From: Anoplolepis gracilipes
Taxonomy: Eukaryota; Arthropoda; Insecta; Hymenoptera; Formicidae
Direction: 5' to 3'
Length of the DNA: 64,000 bases
NCBI RefSeq assembly: GCF_047496725.1
Contig: NC_132979.1
Location: 7,146,501-7,210,500, forward strand
Shown here: one piece after another, positions 63,326 to 64,000 of the stretch
How positions within the stretch are numbered: position 1 is the stretch's first letter
How the letters are laid out: each line of letters starts with the position of its first letter
The notes under the pieces: generated by a model
Told to the model about the DNA's origin: nothing
Seen by the model: only the letters and a program-made list of their open reading frames with translations
Database searches by the model: none
Translations under genes and position numbers: made by a program

Positions 63326-63852
63326 TATAGGGGGGCGCTCTGCCATTGCGTATGTGATAAAAGAAGACAGCTTAACAAAAAATATCACCCACTTGTGCAT
63401 ACCGATTAAACATTATTATATTCTGTGATCTGAGGATAAATACACGTGTGTGTATCAAAAGTAATATTGAATAACACACACGCACATACAGAAGTAAATT
63501 TTGCGTAATATACATATTTTATAATTGTGTTGATATACTGATATTGAATTTATATATATTCTATATATATCAAATTTATATATTTATATATATATATATA
63601 TTATCATTGTAAATGCAATTAAAAGCTATGAGAAAAAAATTATGAAGAAACTCATTTTAAATGCAAGAATCGCATTATCAATAAATACAAATAACACTCA
63701 AAATTTATGTACTTGTTGTGTATGACATGTATGTAATGTATGTGGCATGACATAATATCTGAACTTTTCAAGTTTATTCTAGTATTCAAATATATGCGTG
63801 TCTTTTCTATATCTATAATTATAATAAAATAACTTCGTATTATTGATTAATA
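63326..63852. other. AT-rich sequence, nothing recognised
   Basis: AT-rich sequence with a short (TA)n tract near 63584-63601. No gene or structured element was seen. Confidence 0.5.
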
Positions 63853-64000
63853 ATGAAAGATTTGCATAATTTGTTTGCAATCTTCAATAGCAGTATCATT
63901 ACTTTTTGAATAATTATTTAATATTACTTTTGAATTATGAATTATGAATTAGACATTGGGTTGTGAAAAAATGCAACCATTTTACGATATTTATAAACTA
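63853..64000. repeat. Third copy of the 62.2-kb repeat, cut by the window edge
   Basis: From GAAAGATTTGCATAATTTG onward this matches the units at 62207-62646 (shared TTTTTGAATAATTATT and TTACTTTTGAATTATGAATT). The copy runs to the last base of the window. Confidence 0.8.

Larger units (their letters stand above)
9803..64000 (+). other. Flo2: Flotillin-2 intron 1 hosting the GMC gene cluster (runs off window)
   Basis: The interval starts at the GTAAGT donor of flotillin-2 exon 1 and reaches the window end with no recognisable flotillin exon on the plus strand. All five GMC genes lie inside it on the opposite strand. In other insects most GMC genes are known to sit in a large flotillin-2 intron, which supports this reading. 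That the intron continues to a downstream exon 2 is an inference. Confidence 0.65.

Noticed and set aside
9803..64000. Flotillin-2 exon 2 inside the window
   Set aside because: I looked for a plus-strand segment encoding CCGSD or GGWAWAWW with splice sites and saw none. A short exon could have been missed by eye.

Overview
This is eukaryotic, AT-rich nuclear DNA with short introns, and the protein sequences point to an insect. The exon structures, the AT-rich non-coding DNA and the mix of DNA-transposon relics fit a hymenopteran, most likely an ant; genus and species cannot be read from the window. All exon models below were built by hand from splice sites, reading-frame continuity and recognised protein families.

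Left block (1-9802): three housekeeping genes. HIRA (histone H3.3 chaperone subunit, 867 aa, 11 coding exons) and CCDC93 (CCC endosomal recycling complex, 602 aa, 12 coding exons) lie in tandem on the minus strand. Head-to-head with CCDC93, across a 486-bp shared promoter that carries a palindromic DRE-like TATCGATA, is the first coding exon of flotillin-2 on the plus strand.

Right block (9803-64000): this appears to be the first intron of flotillin-2, which runs off the window. On its minus strand lie five complete glucose-methanol-choline (GMC) flavin oxidoreductase genes, called A to E here: A 16369-19091 (596 aa), B 31108-33142 (648 aa), C 41165-43021 (618 aa, intronless), D 51224-53528 (621 aa, with a GC-AG intron) and E 57233-61193 (644 aa, Gld-like with a Cys-rich N-terminus). 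A decayed GMC fragment lies at 14191-14270. A GMC cluster inside a flotillin-2 intron is a conserved arrangement known from other insects, and this window reproduces it. All five enzymes keep the FAD GxGxxG motif and the first catalytic His. They split at the second catalytic position: His in A and B, Asn in C, D and E.

The DNA between the GMC genes is mostly AT-rich and non-coding. It holds a 230-bp element with TTAA flanks, a 1,017-bp Mutator-like foldback element with a perfect 9-bp target duplication, a second truncated copy of that foldback on the other side of gene A, a TA-flanked mariner-type MITE, a 2.06-kb pogo/Tigger-like relic with a transposase-tail fragment, a 1.26-kb inverted-repeat element with one module flipped, a hammerhead-like motif, several tandem duplications, a 46-bp near-perfect inverted repeat and many AT microsatellites. 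A few GC-richer islands upstream of GMC genes (near 25.4-25.7, 44.7-45.0, 47.7-48.1, 55.0-55.2 and 63.2-63.3 kb) may be promoters or non-coding first exons.
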